NCBI RefSeq assembly: GCF_041146795.1
Contig: NC_135177.1
Span: 22,418,560 to 22,482,559 of the forward strand
DNA: 64,000 nt
DNA from: Maylandia zebra
Taxonomy: Eukaryota; Chordata; Actinopteri; Cichliformes; Cichlidae
Direction: 5' to 3'
Shown: piece by piece, positions 35,775-49,465 of the stretch
Layout: each line of letters starts with the position of its first letter
Numbering within the stretch: the first letter of the stretch is position 1
Notes under the pieces: generated by a model
What the model saw: the letters and a program-made list of their open reading frames with translations, nothing else
Told to the model about the DNA's origin: nothing
Database searches by the model: none
Translations under genes and position numbers: made by a program

Positions 35775-36422
35775 TCATTAAAGCAGTTTCTCAGACTGCA
35801 TATTTGTTTCAGCTGAACCACATTAAAAGCATTTCTCTGCAAATTTGCACACAGGATGATCATAAAACCTCCTGATTTTAGGGCCTTAATTTTTGTTTAG
35901 CTCCTACCTCTGGACCAAGCAAGCAAGAGGAACCTCTGACATAAATGTAGGGCGATTGCATCACTTCAGCATTCCTTTTGGCAGTGTGAATACAAACAGG
36001 AAAAAAGCCCTTATAAGCCCCTAGTTCTTGAGAAAGATTTCAGTGTGGCTTTGGGAGTCTCCACAACTGTTTGGTCCAAAAACCCCTAATACAAAAGCTG
36101 TTTTATGTTTTAAGTTTCATCACACAGACATATTATTTTGTTTTGCTGTGATTTTTTTTTTTTTTAAACATAACTTGAGTAATTCCTGTATTCATTTAAA
36201 ATAACCACAGGAAACCAGACATTCAACACATTATTTCCCCTTTCAAATGTCTTGGGGGGGGAAAAATGATGCCTGAAAAGAATATACACATTAGCCTGTG
36301 CTACGTAATCACTGGTGCCTTGATTTCCTTTTAATAACATGCTTGACATGGCTCTGATCAAATCATGTAATGCACTGAATCTGTAAATAATTTAAGTTGT
36401 TGCTATTTAATCATATTTGCTA

Positions 36423-36428
36423 AATAAA
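36423..36428 (+). terminator. gba: gba poly(A) signal
   Basis: AATAAA about 650 bases after the gba stop codon. The minus-strand signal for rnf115 lies only about 80 bases away, so the two genes end tail-to-tail. Confidence 0.55.
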
Positions 36429-36505
36429 ACAATGTTTGAAATTTGGAGGAACAACTATTACATGGATTGTGAACAATGAAAATGAAACAATGACTTTTTT
36501 TTCAG

Positions 36506-36511
36506 TTTATT
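36506..36511 (-). terminator. rnf115: rnf115 poly(A) signal
   Basis: TTTATT on the plus strand, AATAAA on the minus strand, about 1.1 kb after the rnf115 stop codon. Confidence 0.55.
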
Positions 36512-37627
36512 AATACATCATAGACAGTTTATCATAGACATTTTTTTCATATATATAATATACAGTTTCATTACCAAGTATTTCACATTTGGGCCTCCAT
36601 TCTCATGTTTATTTCTTTGCAAATTTTAAGTTGTTGGACTAAAATTATTTACATCAAACAGTGATAAAATGTGAAACAAAAGACAGTCGTAAACAGGAAT
36701 AAAATGACAGAGGGATGCCAGCTGTTTATACTATACACACCAGGAGGAGCATGTTGAAATATGAAGCATTGTATATGGGGCCAAGCTCTGAGGATTTATT
36801 TTTATTCCCTTGCTGGTACTATGGGTAATTGTTTTGTTTTCTTCTGATTTAGAAGAGTTCTGAAAGGTGTCTTGAATCCCTTACTTTCCTCTGTAGTTAG
36901 TCCGACCTGTTTGTGACCATTTTACAGCAGCAACTCCACATGATTCCTATACAAGACTGTCGTGCTCCTGAAACACTGCAGAGTGTGCACACAAAAACAT
37001 AAACACCTTTACAGTCCAATCCAATTAAACACTAACATATCAACAGTCACTCGACATCTTCCTGACACAATCTCAACAAAGAACATTATACAGACCCTTC
37101 ATAAACAGCATTTATTTCAGGGATAAAGGTGTTCATGCTGTTATGGGTTGCCTCTGTGCATGCGTAGAGTGAAAAAAAAAATCACCTACAGTCTTTTCAT
37201 ATGCTTACAGGGCTCAGTTGCAGGATTTAGGTAATCTTAAGATGAATAAAGAGGGAAAAGCATGAAGAAGTCTGGTATTTCTCCACCATAGTCTATTGCA
37301 GCAGTATATTTAAAGAAAAGATTTGAAAGCAGTTTCCTGGGGGGTTCAAAGTACAGAGGATATGGGCTTGATAAACAATCTAGGCTGGTTTGTTATTAGG
37401 CAATAAAAAAAAAGATAAATCTGAACTTAACTGACTCTTAAGACGTCTGCATTGGTACACAGGTGAGGAGAAAGGCATTATAATAAAAAGTAAAAATACA
37501 AAAACTCAGACAGAGATGATTATGACTGCAACGGAGATGAACAGAGGGAAATGAGAAGCATTTTGTCTTCTCAGTGGGCTGCTTGATGTAGGCGAGGAGA
37601 ACTAAAGGGATGCGACAGGTGGGTGTC
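36512..37627 (-). other. rnf115: Presumptive 3'UTR of rnf115
   Basis: AT-rich sequence without coding frames, between the rnf115 stop codon (37628-37630) and its candidate poly(A) signal. Confidence 0.55.
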
Positions 37628-40600
37628 TCAGAAGGACCATCTCTCCTGTGTGCGAGGGTCCGTGGAGAGCGAGGGGGACTCTGATGGGGGCTGGCTGCTG
37701 CTGTCTTCTCCGTTCAAACTCTTCCTACACACTGGACATGTGTCATGCTGCACGGCCACAGAACAAAATGCAGAAAACAGTTGCTAAGCACAGTTTTCTC
37801 ACAAGTGTCTGAGAAGAGTTTTAATAAGTGGAACATTATTTCGGGCCTGTTTTAAATGACGTCAGTCTGCTCTTTGTCTTTGATTGTGACTCATTTTTAA
37901 AAATGTTTCAATCTGCTCAGCCAATTATGTGCTATCCACAGCTTCCCAACTGCTAATATCAAATAACTCGAAGACGAATGCAAACAAATTTTCAGATTTG
38001 TAATTTTTTTTTTTAACCTTTTGTCCCATGCAAATTCCAGGTAGATTTTCAAAATAACACATTCACAGAGGAGGATAACATACTAAAAGCACCATGCAAT
38101 AATAAAAACACTGACTGTATCATTGCAATAAATAAACTATCGGGAAGCATTATTCAGCATACAGAAGTGGCATTAAAACAACACTTCATCAGTTCCACTC
38201 CATTATCATCAATTTAAGCTAAGTGTTACTCAGGTCCCACCTACATGGCATTTCCATCATGACTCAGATAATCAAATCACATATTTGAGGTTCCTGTAGA
38301 TCTGAATGCTCTCAAATGCAAAGTGAATAAATAACACATAGAATCCTCAATGTCATGTATGGTCTCTGGTATGGTTATATTTAATAAAAATTCAACGTTT
38401 TTGATGTGACTCACCATTTCCAGCCACGGTACTATACAGTCTGAGTGAAAGAAGTGGTTACAGGGTAGCTGTCTGACGGGCTCTCCAACTCTAAAGTCCT
38501 CTTTGCATACAGGGCATTCCATACAGCAATCTATTGAAGAGGATATGTGTTTTTAAATCTTTTCCTGACATCAACACCCTTGTCATTTTTGATTGAGACA
38601 GCTTCACACATGTTTACAAAGTGGTACAGCTACGTTTCTTGAGGAGATATACATTACACTTCTCAACAGAGAATAACACAAAGTCCTGAGAATGCACCTG
38701 GACATTCATCTATGCCTTAAAGTCAGCTATCAACAGTCCTGCAGCAACTGGACAGCATAACTAGTCACACAGTTACAGCTGAGTGGGTAAAATAGGACAG
38801 CATACCAAGAAGAGGAAGTCAAGAAGAACAGAGCCAAAAGAGGAAAGAAAATTGGGGAGGTGAAAGACCAGGAAGCAAAAATATATATATTGTCATGGCT
38901 ACTGGGCATTTCGTCCCTAACAGGCACAGTTTCAGAAGCTCCTTCTAACAGGCAGCAAGTGTATACAAGACATTTAAGTGCTGTGAAGATTTTGAAACAA
39001 CTATGTATCAACAAAATGGACACTTTGTCCTTAGCTATTTTTTTTCAAAGCTGAAAACAAGTAAAAATAAAACATTATATGGAAACATGTCAATGAGTGC
39101 ACATATACAACTAAAGCAAAGTAATACTTGGTTTAACATTTTTCTGGAATGCATTACTGATTATTTTGTAAGCGGACAGCATACAACACACTGACTTCAA
39201 GAGGTATGAATAGTGCGACCACTATTTAAAACACAAACTTAGTTGTAGTAGTAATAAATAGGGGTTTGACCTGACAACTCGAGCAATGGCAAAATTGCAA
39301 TTTGTATTTCAAGGACAGAATAAAGAAACATCAGGGGACAGTGAAGGAAAAAAGATAATCAGAGGTGACTGACCGGCTTGTTCCTGAGAAATATTGACAG
39401 TTGGGAGTGAAGAGATCTTCTCCTTTTCTGCTGGCGGAGGTCCTGTGTTCTCCAGCTGACCTAGTAACTACACAGACACGGGCACATATGTAAATACATG
39501 AGAAGAACACAAATTTTGTAGACTATTTTATAGTTTGTTTACCTGTGTTATCACAGCATCTAATCCTCCCTGCCCCCATGCATAATCCCCAGGGTTAGAG
39601 TGCAGCATCCCTGTCCTGAACGAAACACAAATAGACCTTTTTAATAATAATAATGTTATTTTAAATTGTAGTAACACCTTGTTGCTCTATAATGTCATAT
39701 TACCATGACAGGGGAGGGGAGCCAGGGATTCCAGAGTTGGCAAAAAGACCAGCAAGAAATTGTTGTACAATCCTGACAAACAGAAAATGTACAGCAGTTA
39801 ATGTCATTACCAAAAATAAGATCGGTTCGGGGGAAAGCATAAATAGCACTGTCATTATAAGTGGGAGTATTCAAGGCAGAGAATAGAGCCAGGAAAAATG
39901 ATGAACTAGTGTGATACTCACCCTTCCACAGCAGGCGAGCGGTCTGGCCTACTGCTGCCTCTAGACCGGTATCTCCTCTGGCTGCTCAGACGAGGGGGGC
40001 GTCCTGGTCCCCAGTGTTCCCCAGCTCCTAGTAGGCCCCCCATAGATCCTCCTAGGCCTGCTGGGACAGATCCCCCAATTGGTCCCCCTCCTAACCCTCC
40101 TAGGTCACCGAAACTCCCCAGGCGCCCACCAGGGAGCCTAGGTTCTGAGTCTGGGCTGTCAATGTCTCTTGTAAATGGCCGCTCGACTAACAAGAGGTGC
40201 CATAGCTTGATGAAATAATAATAAAGAAAAGAACAGTAACAGAAGAAAAGGAAAAGATTAAGTAAAGTAAAACATACAATCATGTTAATTAAACCTCTTT
40301 ATCCTGTATTCCTTCCTCAACTCCCCAAACCTTTCAGATCATGTCATACCTCTGCAAACTGTGTGGCTGTGTCATCTAGCCCATTGGCGCCGACCTCTAG
40401 GAGACTGAGGGAAACAGCGCACAAGGGGACAAAAGACTCATTATTAGCAACATGCACTGTTCAGCTGTAGCGTAAGCCTGGAACAAAACTGCAGAGTGAG
40501 CCTACAAGTTACAACAGTGCAACATCAGCGTTCTTCAGTACATGTCCATGCTCTTGTTCCAGCTAAAGCCTGTGTGTGTGTAGACATCATATGCTGTCTA

Positions 40601-42691
40601 GAGAAGTGAAATGGATAGTGACGATAATACAAAAACCTCTTACCTGGAGTCTTCTGTTACTTCCTCAATGAAACCCGAGTCACATCTCGGACAGATGTAC
40701 TCCTAGAAATAGATTGAGCCATGTAAGAGTCAAATAGAAGAGGAAAAATTCATTTTATTTATTTATTTATTTTTTTAATTTCCTAGACCCTACTATTCAA
40801 ACTATTCATACTACATAAACTATCCAGTAATTTAAATATTCTATTCTCAATTATATCAATTCTCACAGAAAAATAAAATAAAATCAGGAATCAATAAATA
40901 CCTGGAATTTTTTACATTAAAATTCAATTACACTATCAACTGAAAGTATTTGTTTGTGTTGGTTAACTATACACCACTTTGCATGTGTGAAAATGAGATG
41001 TGACAAAAGGTAATATTCCATCACTGTCAAATCAGCATCCATTCCACAAAATAATTACAGCACGTAAAGACATTTTGCGGCCTAATATGGCACACAAAGA
41101 AGTACAGCCAGATAATATCAGTAAGAAGTGTGACGGCCTGTATTTTGTGAATGCAACCAAGTAGGTAGAGCTGGTCTGCCAACCACACCTAAAGAGAGGC
41201 GTTATAGAAAACCTGTGTAACAGAATGAGGAAAACACTGCCAGCCTTTTGTATTATGCTTATACCATGCTTAAGTTCACATGACAATTTTAAAACTCATA
41301 TTCGCACAGCATAGAGAAATTTGGGGATCTAAAATGAATTTTGTGGTTAAAACGTGTTAAGAAACTTTGCCGTAAGCAAAACAGTTTGTATCAGTTGAGT
41401 GTCAAATTGGACAACCTCACAGATTATACAGTTTGTTGTATAAAACGGACAGATGACTGAGGACTGGTGCCTGGGCTGTACTGTAGTAGCACAGGTCGAC
41501 AATCTTAGGTGTTGGAGTCACTTAGCTCAGTGAAGACATGCCATAGGACTGACTGTGCCTGGGACACTTTAGAGTCAGTGACAAGGAGGACTGGAATCAC
41601 CCTCAGCTGGATCATAAAAATAAAAGATTAATGTGTCTCTAGTGGTGATATAAAACCAGTCAACAGTTCATTGTGAATATTGTAATTTTTTTTTTTTTTT
41701 TAAACAGGGCAGAGTTTGTCCACAGTATAAGATTATTTTTGTCCAAACAAAAAATACTTTCTTAAAGGACTATGACAACCAGCAATTTTTTTATTATTAT
41801 TTTTTATTTGGGGAGGGGGGGGGGGGAATCTGAGATTTCACCTACAAAACACAACAAAACACCACAGTAGTAAACAGTGCCACTGAGAACTGTGAGAAAG
41901 CTACAGCTGACCATAACCTTGTATTGGAGTAGGTTAATTTTAGGTTGTTGTATTTAATATACTTGTAACACACTGAATACAAACACACGCCATACTATTT
42001 AAGACGTGGATGACATGTTTCAAACACGTTAAAGTTGCTAAGTATGTCACGGTTTAGGTCAGCATTGAGTCCAGAGTTTAGCTTCTACTTTTAACTTCAA
42101 AACTGAAACTGAATACGACATGTTTAACTATGTTTCCAAAAATCCCCCAACTCGTCCTGTCAACACTGCGTTTTTATCGGAAATTAAAAACTAACCAGCT
42201 GTCAGGCAACTAAAGTTAAGTGTGAAGCACTAAACAAAGGCAGCAGTAACGCAAATGTTTTCGACAAGTCCTTGTTGTTTTGAGGAAAAACACAACATCC
42301 CCGAACTGTCACAGCAGAGCTTCGAGTACACTGCTTTGACAGAAACGTCTAGGAAAGTCTAACAAAACCTGTCGATATTTGCTTTTAATGTCAGTTTTTT
42401 CCCCCCACCCCTTTCCTTTGACGGAGCTCGTAGCTGGAGTTTATTTTAGTGAGTTAACAACAGCAGACGTCGCTAACTGCTAACAGGCTAGCTGGTGTTT
42501 AGCTGTAGCGAGAAAGCAAGCGGAACAAATGGCCGTTAGCGGTGAGGCAGAGCTGTCAGCCGGACGTATTCTAAAAGAGTCTGACAGATAAACAAGAAAA
42601 GCCTCTTGCTTACCGGTAGTTTGGGGTTTACTTCACCTTTACAACAGTGACAGAAAAACCGATGCGGGGGAACAGCCGCAGCCTCCGCCAT
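37628..42691 (-). CDS. rnf115: E3 ubiquitin-protein ligase RNF115 (BCA2)
   Basis: RING-H2 ubiquitin ligase of the RNF115/RNF126 pair, acting in the cytosol on membrane-protein sorting and turnover. Nine exons in gene order: 42691-42614, 40702-40644, 40404-40350, 40205-39922, 39772-39704, 39615-39543, 39467-39374, 38530-38415, 37747-37628. Phases close to 315 residues; human has 304. The N-terminal BCA2 zinc finger uses Cys14, 17, 30 and 33. The sequence [17 protein letters not shown] and the gene's position identify RNF115 rather than RNF126. The RING-H2 ligands are C243, C246, C261, H263, H266, C269, C280 and C283. A Gly-rich stretch ([11 protein letters not shown] and on, near 85-120) replaces the Ser/Asp/His-rich linker of the human protein. 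The start ATG sits in a YY1-like AAGATGGCGG. The gene shares a promoter region with polr3c. Confidence 0.97.
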
Positions 42692-42919
42692 CTTCCCCAG
42701 AGCAGCACAAACACTGACGTCGGTCCTCCACAAACCGAAGGCAGCCGTCCACCTCCAGCCCAGCATGCACCGCGGCGCCGCTGGCTGGAGTCCCAGCTCA
42801 CCGAGGAGCGGAAGGAAAAGTGTTCGTGTGTTGACGTCAAGAAGCCGCACGTGAAGTGTTCGGTGCGGGTGACGGAGAATAAAAGCAGCATATGTTCAGA
42901 AACTTCTCAGCTTAAAAGG
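42692..42919. promoter_or_regulatory. Bidirectional promoter of rnf115 and polr3c
   Basis: The two genes are head-to-head. This CpG-rich stretch holds a CRE-like TGACGTCG at 42714-42721, a perfect CRE TGACGTCA at 42832-42839, and an E-box CACGTG at 42848-42853. A likely donor, AAAAG|GTTTGT near 42919, ends the non-coding first exon of polr3c. There is no TATA box. Use of these sites is inferred from motif and position. Confidence 0.65.
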
Positions 42920-43389
42920 TTTGTTTAAAGTGTTAAAGAACGGCTGAAATGGTCAGCTGTAAATGTTAGCTTTTCAGTTAGCTTAGCATGCACTGCTCAC
43001 AGGGTTAACTTGGGGTTAGACAAAACTATTTTCTGTACTCGACAAAGATGCTTCTGCACAATGTGTCATTTACACATGTACTTAGAAATTCATCAACAGT
43101 GGTTTAAATATAACTGAGGTCTGCAGTCGCTTAAATCTAAGTGGAAACTTGTTGTTTCTGTTCAGTAATGTGCAGTACAACTTTTAGCCTAGATAAGACC
43201 AGTTCTGTTGTCAGATTGTAACTACCAAAAATAATGTGGTTGCTATCGAAATATATCGACATAATCTGAAAAATAAAACAGTAATTTTTTTGCGTTCATT
43301 TTGTGTCACATTTTCTTTTTGTGACAAATCAGTTACACTTGGAAACACGAGTGTGGGGAGGTGTGGAGAGACAGTCGGTAATAATAACA

Positions 43390-44050
43390 GTAATACGTGA
43401 TATTAGGCGCCTTTCAAAACAACCAAGGTTACTTTACGCTGAAGAATTGAAAAACAATATAAAAATAAGAAAAGATCGATCAAGTCAATAAAACAATATA
43501 TAAAATCAGTAAGAGCAGAGGTTTAATATGATAGGTGGAAGACAGTCAGAGTGCATATGCCAGTTTTGAGACGAGATTTAAAAATGAAGAGAGTCAGTGT
43601 TGTGGATTTCTGGTCGGATGCAAGTCCAGAGGCGAGGAACAGAGCAAATGAAGCCTCTAGACCTCATGGTAGTCAAACAGGAAAAGGGCGACGAGATCGA
43701 GAGAAGAAGAAAATCTGGGATTGTGGATGAGTGTGTTGATGTGCAGAATTTCAGAGGGATGTTGCAGAGTGATGTTCTGTAATCAATAGGATATTTAACT
43801 GTGAGCCAGTGAAACTCCTGAAGTACAGGCATGTTGTAAGAAAGTGAATTTCTGGATGGACTTGAGAAGGGAGTTAAAGATGTCGATGGATGACGTAACC
43901 AGGATGGTGGTACTATTGAGTGTGAGAGATATACAGAGGTAACTAATGTTATAAAGACTGAGTGAGATTACTGCTGTGAGTTTGGAAAGAAAGTATTGCA
44001 TGTCAAGCAAGATATGTGGACTTCAGCCAGAGGGGAGGGAGAAACTGTGG
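43390..44050. repeat. Probable interspersed repeat relic in polr3c intron 1
   Basis: The sequence resembles a common fish non-coding repeat: an AGGCGCCTTTC-type start, an A-rich middle, then text built on 'gagtt-cagag' and 'gtggaca-tcagc'. I recognise the style but cannot name the family or set firm ends. A weaker stretch of the same style lies at about 47540-47780. Confidence 0.35.
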
Positions 44051-45366
44051 AGTTGTCATTGTTAATTTAGCTACAACTGTACAAAAAGTCAAGCATTTTA
44101 TTATCAATATTACATGCCAGTGCTGTAAGTATTGTTTGGTCTGTTCATGCTGTTGGCAAACTAATTTAGGTAATATATTTTAAATCAGTTTTACAATGTG
44201 AACAAAATTTTTGGACTGTGAGAGCAAGCTGGAGTACCCAGAGCGAACCCACAGTGTTTCAAGTCCCCAGCTGTTTCAAATCCCAAGCTGGCTAGTAGAT
44301 TCAATCCCAGGACCTGCTTGATGTGAGGTGATGGTGCTAACATTGGCCTAAAATGATTTATTATTAACTATAAATCAGATGTTGTAGTTTTTATGCTGTA
44401 CTTGCTGCCCATGTTGGTCTTAATGCTGCTGATGAATTTCATACAATTACCAGGAAATGGACCAATTTGTTGATAGGGCTTCAGGCCTTATCATGAGTAT
44501 TTTTAGGTCATACGGTTCCCATTATTAATAACATTATCATTATTAATGAGTAAGATGTTATTGTTTGTTTGAAGTTAGCTGCTTCAGGATTTTGCCTACT
44601 GATCTGTACTAGGGATGAGTATGATAAGATTTTGCTGATGGCAGTGACACAGATTTTGCTTATAGATCCAAGTCTTTGTTGATTCCTAATCATTTTTTGT
44701 TGTTGTTTGTTGTTTTTGTTGTTAAAAAAGGGTTTTCAGTTTCTGTTGTGCTTCAGAGTCTCTGAGTCTGAAGTTGGTATAGAACAAGTTAAAAAAAAAG
44801 TGATGCATGTGATTCAAGCGTGTGAGAAGTCCACTGTTAGAGACACATCCTACATTGCTTATTTTAGCATTCCTTTTTTAATTCTCCCCTTTTGAATTAT
44901 ATTTTTTTGTGTTCTTGTAGATAGAAACCATATATTGTTTGCACCTTCTAGTAAGGGGACACAAATTATTATGGGGTTTTATGTACATCTTAATATATGA
45001 ACACATAGCAACCAGTGATTTGCACATAGCAACAGCAGTCCACCTCCGTCATAATAAAAATATATTTCACACACTCCATAAAAAGCATTTACTTCTCTGT
45101 AGAAATGTGTTAGTCTTTACAGAGATAAGAGTTTGGTTTTTGCAGGGGGCGACTTATTTAACCTTAAATTACAGATCTCTTGTATCCTGATATGATTCTA
45201 ATTTCAGGTTTATTACATCCAGGTGTTAAGAAAAATGACACTATATTAAAGGAATATAGAGGAATACTGGAATGCTGTTTTTGTACTGATATAAGTAGTT
45301 ACTTACAGCTATACTAGATTTTAGACCTTTCATCACCTGTGTGTTCCTGTTCTTTTGTTTGTGCAG
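44051..45366 (+). other. polr3c: Remainder of polr3c 5'UTR intron
   Basis: AT-rich intron sequence running up to a TTTGTGCAG acceptor directly before the start codon. I see nothing else in it. Confidence 0.5.
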
Positions 45367-48300
45367 ATGACAGCCCAAGAAGTGCGCCTGTGTGGTCTTT
45401 TGCTGCGGGAGCACTTTGGAGAGGTGGTTGAGAAAGTGGGAACACACCTGCTCAAATGTGGAGCACAAAATTTAAGAACCATCATTCATGAAACTGGCCT
45501 CTCAGTGGACTTGGTAAGGAGTACTACACCAACTCTGCCTCGGCTTGTTAAGCTTGCTGAGTTTATATTTATTGTATTTATTTATATAACACTGTGTTCC
45601 AACAGCTATGGCTTTATGGCCATTTATCTGAAAATTCTGTCGTCTTACATTTTTATTTGTTAGAATTATTATTTTATAAAAAGCTAATTAGATATGATAG
45701 ATGGCTCTATAGTGTAGGGGTTACACAGTTGTCTAACAAGTGTAGAACAGTACAAAGTAGCATTTAAGGGCATATGGTAATTAAGTTGAATGGAGCTTTG
45801 CATAACGAACAGAAGCAAAGATGTAGTTTTCTGAGCATAATACACTGGAAAAAAGGCAAAAAAGCGCACATAATTTGGAGTTACCTCATTAAATCCTACT
45901 TTTACCTTATTAATTAGAATAGATTTTTAAAAAATGGTTAAGCTGCAGTTCTTCTGCAGAGACCTTCATGCTTTGTGGTGCATAGTCTAACTCGCTGGAT
46001 TATAGGTATTAGCCTGCCATTGGTCACATATTTTACACTCTTATTAATCTCCAGTCAAGTTTTGTCAATTTTACCTTTCTCAAAAGAAATGTGGATCTAG
46101 AAACAACAACATCTAAGCTAGGAAACCAGACAATGAAAATAAGGAAAATGTCTTTTTTTGTTGTTGTTCTCTGCATTAGTGAAACTTGAATCGCATTGAA
46201 TTCTGTCTTTACCTGACCGTTGTCAGTTATATTAAATATCAGAGGAAGCGATAAACTTTTTCCCTTCTTTCATTTGTTTATTTCCAAATCCAGGTGAAGA
46301 AGTCTCTGTGTGTCCTCGTGCAACACGGTGCCTCTACGTTCAGTTCAGGCCGCAAAGGACCCGGGAGCCCCACAGAGTATCACGCCAGCTGTGACCGAAT
46401 CCTTAGGATTCTTCGCTACCCACGATACATCTACACTGCAAAAACCCTGTATGGTGACACAGGAGAGCTGATCATAGAGGAGTTACTACAGAGAGGCCAC
46501 ACGACGATGAGCAGCACCGTTAAGACGGTGGCAGACCGCCTCACGCAGAACATGGCAGGTCAGTGTTGGCATCAAGCAAAGAACACATACTTCTATCAGT
46601 GGATGTTTTGACAGCTGGATTTTGGTCTAGTAGATGGACATGCCATTTGCTACAACCAGTGTTTAAATGTTTATGTGGAAAAAAAATGTCAGGATTAGCA
46701 ATTAAGGTTTCAAATGAATATCTCCCAAAAAACTTGGAGGCCTGTGAGTGAACCAGAAGTCCTAATATCTCTTTTGACTTTATCAATGTTGGACTTTTGT
46801 TAGAGACTCTAGTACTTGCACTGTCTTTGTAATTTAGCTGTGTGAAAAGGGAATTAAATATGACTTGGGTAACACCACTTTTTCTCTGTTGTTGCTGCAG
46901 AGGGCCTCACCATGGATTACAGTGAAGTGTCCTCGACTTTTTCCAAACTGGTGGAGACCCATTTTCTTCAGCGCTGCCCTCCATTGCCAAGAGTGGGAAA
47001 TAAAGACAGTTCTGCTCCAAGTGAGACTCCTGCCACTCCTGGTACTCCGGCTGCTCCCGTTAACACTGCCCCACCCACACCAGAGAGCTTCCCAGAATGC
47101 TATAAGGTACCTAGTGTGACACTCATAGGGCGGGGCAAACGCCAGCTCGCCAGTGAGGATGGAGAGGAGCAAAGAAGCGCAAAAAGGGCCAAAATGGATC
47201 CACAGGTTAGTTTTTTTAACCTTTTTGGTTACTTTAACAAATTTGCAATGTCCTCCGTCCATTATATCTACCTTCCCGCTTATCATTCATGTGACCTTTT
47301 ATTTCTCTGTTTGCCTCTCATATGCTCTGCTTCATTCGGCTCAGACACATGGTGACGAGGGGATTTACTGGCAGGTGAATTTTGAACGGTTCCATCTCCA
47401 CTTTAGAGATCAGACCATCATCAGTGCTGTTGCAAACAAGCTGGACCAGGTGATGGGAAAAAGTATTATAATTTTTAATTTAAGGACACTCATTTACTTT
47501 CTTGCGTTATGAAGATTATTTTGTTGATTATTATTGTTCATTTATGTACACAACACCTTTTAAAAATGTGGTTTACAAAGGAAAAACAAAATATGCTACA
47601 ACATTAGAAATATAACAAATGTCCACAAAAAACACAGTAGAGAGAAATAGTTTATTAATAAAAGGTACATTTTGATCATACATTTAAAGCTGCTGCTGGT
47701 TATGCAGGCATTAGTAGTTCAGGCAGGGAGCTCCAGACCTGAGAGTCCTTAGTGCGAAGCTTAGTCATTCATAAGAAAATATGGATGCCACTGTTATGTC
47801 ATTAATTCAATTAATGAAGAAGTCATTATGAGTAGCGATGATATGAGCCTGCTCTTATTGTGAAAGAGCATGTTATAGTCACTATAAATGCATATATAGT
47901 ATAGTATATGTGCGTATACTAGAATGATTTATTATTGTGATTGATTAAGAATTTAATGACTAATTATCTTCTTAATCCTCAATATGCAGACTAGCAGTGA
48001 AATAGTGAGGACCATGCTGAGGATGAGTGAGGTTACAACCTCGCCCATGGCCACCTGCACAAAGCCCCTCTCAGCCAATGAGATCTTCAGGTCCCTCCCA
48101 CCCAGCTACAACATCCTCAGACCCATCTTAGACCAGTACCTCACTCTGCTGGTGGATGACCCGGTATGATCTGCAAACACCATATTATGTTTTCTGATCT
48201 TTTTTGTTTGTTTGTTTTTTAAATAAACAAAAAACACAATGTCTATATCTTCTTTTCCTCCTCTTTTTTAAGATGGAGTTTGTGGGGAAGGCTGGTGAAA

Positions 48301-49433
48301 GCGGAGGAGGGATGTTTGTTGTCAGTATCCTTTTTCAGATTTAAAAGGTCCTGAGCATTTTCCTATGAAGCAGCACACTGGTTGATATGATTTAATTCAG
48401 GAATCACGGTTGCTTTTCTAAGCTCCTCTCTCAGATCTGCACAGAGCACTGGCCAATCTGGCACGGGCCACACTCGAGTCTGTAGTACAGGAGAGGTAAG
48501 CCGGTGTGTATGTTAAATAATATATATAGCTGTGAGTGTCCTATTATCACCAGCTTCGTGTTACTGAAGTCACTCTTAATCTGACATCAGGTTTGGCTCC
48601 CGGTCGGCTCGCATCTTTCGTCTGTTGCTAAGAAAACGTCACCTGGAGCAGAAGCAGGTGGAGGACTTTGCTATGATTCCAGCCAAAGAGGCTAAAGACA
48701 TGCTGTACACACTGCTGTCACAGAACCTGGTCCAGCTACAGGTATGCGGATGATGGACTGTTAGTTGTTTCGGTGTACTCAGAGAGAACCCACACATGCA
48801 AACTCCACATAACTGGTTGTGCCACTGTTGGCAGCAAGAACTGCAATCAGCCATTTGCAATAATTTGCCAATGAGTCTTTCAACATTGGGCCTCCTCACT
48901 GTGGAGGCCCAATGTTCTTTACAGAAATATTTTAATTCATTCAAATTTGAGGTTTTTCCAGTACGAACAGCCAGTTTAAGGTCATGAAAAAGCATCTCAG
49001 TTGGATTTAAGTCTGGACTTTGACTAAACCTTTGCACAAGCTACTGCATAAACTGAGTGAGTCTTGGATAATCAAGATGTTTTCTTGGCAAATGTTAGTC
49101 AAGGTTTGTGCTCTTTTTGGTCAGCAGGTGTTTTGTTCTTGGATCTCTCTCAATGGCGCTCACTGTGATTCGCTGGAGTCCCAAAGCCTTAGAAGTGTCT
49201 TGTAACCTTTTCCATGATTGAAGTCAATGACTTTGTTTCTCAGCTGTTTCTTTAGATTGTGATGCTTTGCTTTTTGACAACTTTCAGCCTATTTCACTTT
49301 GTGAGACAGCTTCTGTTCAAGTGATATGTAATATATAGGTGCTTCTTTAGAACTGCATTTTGTATTTACTCAGCTTATCTTAGCTGTCTAATATTATTTG
49401 GTGATCTGAAACATGTAAGTGCGACAGGCATGC

Positions 49434-49465
<32 letters not shown>

